Source: UBA6912 sp963792895
Lineage (GTDB): Bacteria; Actinomycetota; Acidimicrobiia; Spongiisociales; UBA5794
Reading direction: 5' to 3'
Length of the DNA: 64,000 bases
Assembly (NCBI GenBank): GCA_963792895.1
Contig: CAWBYA010000007.1
Coordinates: 434,001-498,000, forward strand
Part shown: in pieces, positions 62,454 through 64,000 of the stretch
Numbering within the stretch: position 1 is the first letter of the stretch
How the letters are laid out: each line of letters starts with the position of its first letter
Program-made: the position numbers and the translations under genes
Notes under the pieces: generated by a model
The model's database searches: none
Told to the model about the DNA's origin: nothing
What the model saw: the letters and a program-made list of their open reading frames with translations, nothing else

Positions 62454-64000
62454 CGGTCCGGCTCCAGGGCTCCTGCCGCACCGCGCAGCAGCGCCGCATC
62501 CTCCGCAGACGGCATCCCAGCGAGAAGCCGATGGAAGCGCTCGGCCTCGCCGGTGAGCAGCCGCTCGACGCGGGTCATGAGGTCGCGGCGCGCCTTCTTG
62601 GCGAGGTCTCGCACGGCACTTTCGCCGAAGATCGCCGTCAACAACGCCTGGCTGACCGTTGCCGTGCCGCCCGCTACCGCCACCTCGCCGCCGGTGAGGC
62701 CGCCGGTCTGGGCGAAGAGGACGACCATCAGCGCCGCGCCGATGGTGTTGATTCCAATCGATACCGTTCTCGCGAAGAGGCGTCTGCTCTCGGCCTCCTG
62801 GCGCACCATTCCCAACACGAAGTCCTGCCACGCTTCGATCTCGCGCTCGGTGGCGCCGCGCAGGCTCGCGGTCGGTCGGGACAGCGACCGGGCCTCGTCA
62901 CCCATGAGGAGACGACCCGTCTCGCTCGTTTCCCACGCCGCCACAATCGCATCGGCGGCGCTGTCGGCTGCGTCGGTGATGGCGATGCCAAGCGCCGATT
63001 GGAGCTCGCCTTGGATCTCCGGAGGCATCGGCGGTGTCCCTGTGAAGGCGCTGCGGATTCGGTCGCGAAGGCGCGCTACCCCGCCCTGCAGCGACTGCAT
63101 CAGCCGTCCGGCGCCCACGAGCTCCTGCCAGCTCTGGAGCACCTCGCTGCGCAAGAGCGTGCCGCCATCGAGCCGCCGCTCGACCTCGGCGGAGGCGTCG
63201 CGGTGTCGAGCGTCGGTCACCGCTGCGAGGGCGGTGACGGCTGCGGCTTGCTCCTCGATCGCCTGCGCTATCTCGTCGACCCGAGGCGGGATGGAGCGTA
63301 CGGCGCCGTCGATGGTGCGCCGGACGACCGCCAATCGTCGCTCGGCGTCGGCGGCCAGGTCGGTGAGCCATGACCGCATCTCCAGCGAAGCCGAGGCGGA
63401 GAGGCGCTCGTCGGCAACGTCGCCCTCGGCGACGGTGAACAGACTCACCGCACCGAGCCCGTTGGCCGTCAACATCTCGCGGAAGTGGGCGGTCACCGTT
63501 TCCTCGGCACCCGGCGGGATGCGATTGATGGCGATCGCCAGGGCGACGCTCCGTTCCTGGGCGGTGATGAGGTACTCCCACGGAACCGCGTCGGCATAGC
63601 GGCCGGCAGTGGTGACGAAGAGCCACAGGTCGGCGGCTCCGAGGAGTTGGGCGGCGAGCTCGTGGTTGGCGACCTCGACCGAGTCGATGTCTGGTGTATC
63701 GAGGATGGCCAAGCCGGGCCGCAGCAGCTCCGAGCTTCGAATGAGGAGGGCCGACCCGTGATCCGGCGGGCGGCCGGTGATGCGGGGGAGGTCGGGGAGC
63801 ACGCCGCCGTCGCGGAACCATGCCACGTCTTCCGGGTGGCACACCAAGACGGGTGTGCGGGTCGTCGGTCGCAAGAGCCCGGTCTCCGTTGCGGTTTCGC
63901 CGATGAGCGAGTTCGTGATGGTCGACTTGCCCGCGCCGGTGGAGCCGCCAATCGCGACCAGGAGCGGGGCGTCTATGTGAGACAGCCGGGGCAGCAGGTA
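62450..64000 (-). CDS. Dynamin-like GTPase, 5' end cut by window edge
   Basis: 516 residues are seen and the frame runs off the right edge. G1: LLVAIGGSTGAGKSTITNSL; G2 region LLRPTTRTPVLVCHPEDVAW; G3: LAILDTPDIDSVEVANHELA; G4-like: AIAINRIPPG. A long helical stalk follows (RRTIDGAVRSIPPRVDEIAQ etc.), with a hydrophobic segment TVSIGINTIGAALMVVLFAQ near the end. It overlaps the second GTPase, giving a two-gene dynamin-like operon, as in bacterial DynA/DynB-type pairs. It would act at the cytoplasmic membrane. Confidence 0.85.
   Translation of the reverse strand, partial: YLLPRLSHIDAPLLVAIGGSTGAGKSTITNSLIGETATETGLLRPTTRTPVLVCHPEDVAWFRDGGVLPDLPRITGRPPDHGSALLIRSSELLRPGLAILDTPDIDSVEVANHELAAQLLGAADLWLFVTTAGRYADAVPWEYLITAQERSVALAIAINRIPPGAEETVTAHFREMLTANGLGAVSLFTVAEGDVADERLSASASLEMRSWLTDLAADAERRLAVVRRTIDGAVRSIPPRVDEIAQAIEEQAAAVTALAAVTDARHRDASAEVERRLDGGTLLRSEVLQSWQELVGAGRLMQSLQGGVARLRDRIRSAFTGTPPMPPEIQGELQSALGIAITDAADSAADAIVAAWETSETGRLLMGDEARSLSRPTASLRGATEREIEAWQDFVLGMVRQEAESRRLFARTVSIGINTIGAALMVVLFAQTGGLTGGEVAVAGGTATVSQALLTAIFGESAVRDLAKKARRDLMTRVERLLTGEAERFHRLLAGMPSAEDAALLRGAAGALEPDR

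Overview
The window is a high-GC stretch of chromosome, densely coding on both strands, with no rRNA or tRNA gene recognised. It looks like an actinomycete-grade organism (Actinomycetota). Supporting signs are F420-type oxidoreductases, repeated leaderless promoters (TANNNT placed 6-8 nt before the start codon), a GerW-like protein, a CYP120-like P450 and a secreted protein ending in repeats of the VTRGQMAAFLTRAL type. That last feature is common in Acidimicrobiia and relatives. The class assignment is inference; no genus can be named.

Layout. 1-8 kb: a DUF2236 oxygenase cut by the window edge, an alpha/beta hydrolase overlapping a peptidase-like/CysRS-tail fusion, an MMPL exporter with a universal stress protein, a methyltransferase, a CarH-like B12 protein and a GerW-like protein. 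8-21 kb: an OsmC gene with an in-frame UGA at the catalytic cysteine (candidate selenoprotein) coupled to an acetyltransferase, an aldo/keto reductase, a second OsmC, helicase HrpB, a membrane SGNH hydrolase, a DUF429 protein, an SDR-DUF2867 protein, a flavodoxin and a P450. 21-30 kb: an S-layer-like secreted protein, AlkD-type repair protein, F420 protein, methyltransferase, ECF sigma with a partner membrane protein, an NfnA/NfnB-like pair and a membrane PhoD phosphatase. 30-45 kb: a PEP-synthase-like enzyme with small membrane proteins, a haem-binding protein, an LLM oxidoreductase, a UvrD/HRDC helicase, an enoyl-CoA hydratase-SDR-HAD chain, two tandem TadG-like proteins (one decayed), an aminohydrolase and a MocA-like transferase. 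45-51 kb: lipoprotein, TasA-like fibre protein, SipW-type signal peptidase and a protein of about 19 RCC1-like repeats. 51-55 kb: TetR with two operators controlling an acyl-CoA dehydrogenase, a PEBP lipoprotein and a glycine-rich membrane protein. 55-61 kb: subtilisin-like protease, TPR-CHAT protease, ECF sigma and a partner protein. 61-64 kb: two overlapping dynamin-like GTPases.

Two items stand out. First, the OsmC gene at 8185-8658 reads through UGA exactly where its paralogue 2 kb away has the reactive cysteine. A hairpin lies at SECIS distance, and the readthrough frame ends in a GTGA overlap with the next gene. Second, 55.6-60.9 kb pairs two proteases (subtilase and TPR-CHAT) with an ECF sigma factor and a small partner, a layout that recalls the CHAT/Csx30/sigma logic of type III-E CRISPR but without CRISPR.

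Caution: from about 30 to 51 kb many genes carry frameshifts (PEP synthase, LLM enzyme, HAD, TadG copy, aminohydrolase, MocA, SipW, RCC1). The density suggests consensus indel errors, possibly on top of real decay, so products there are reconstructed across frames.
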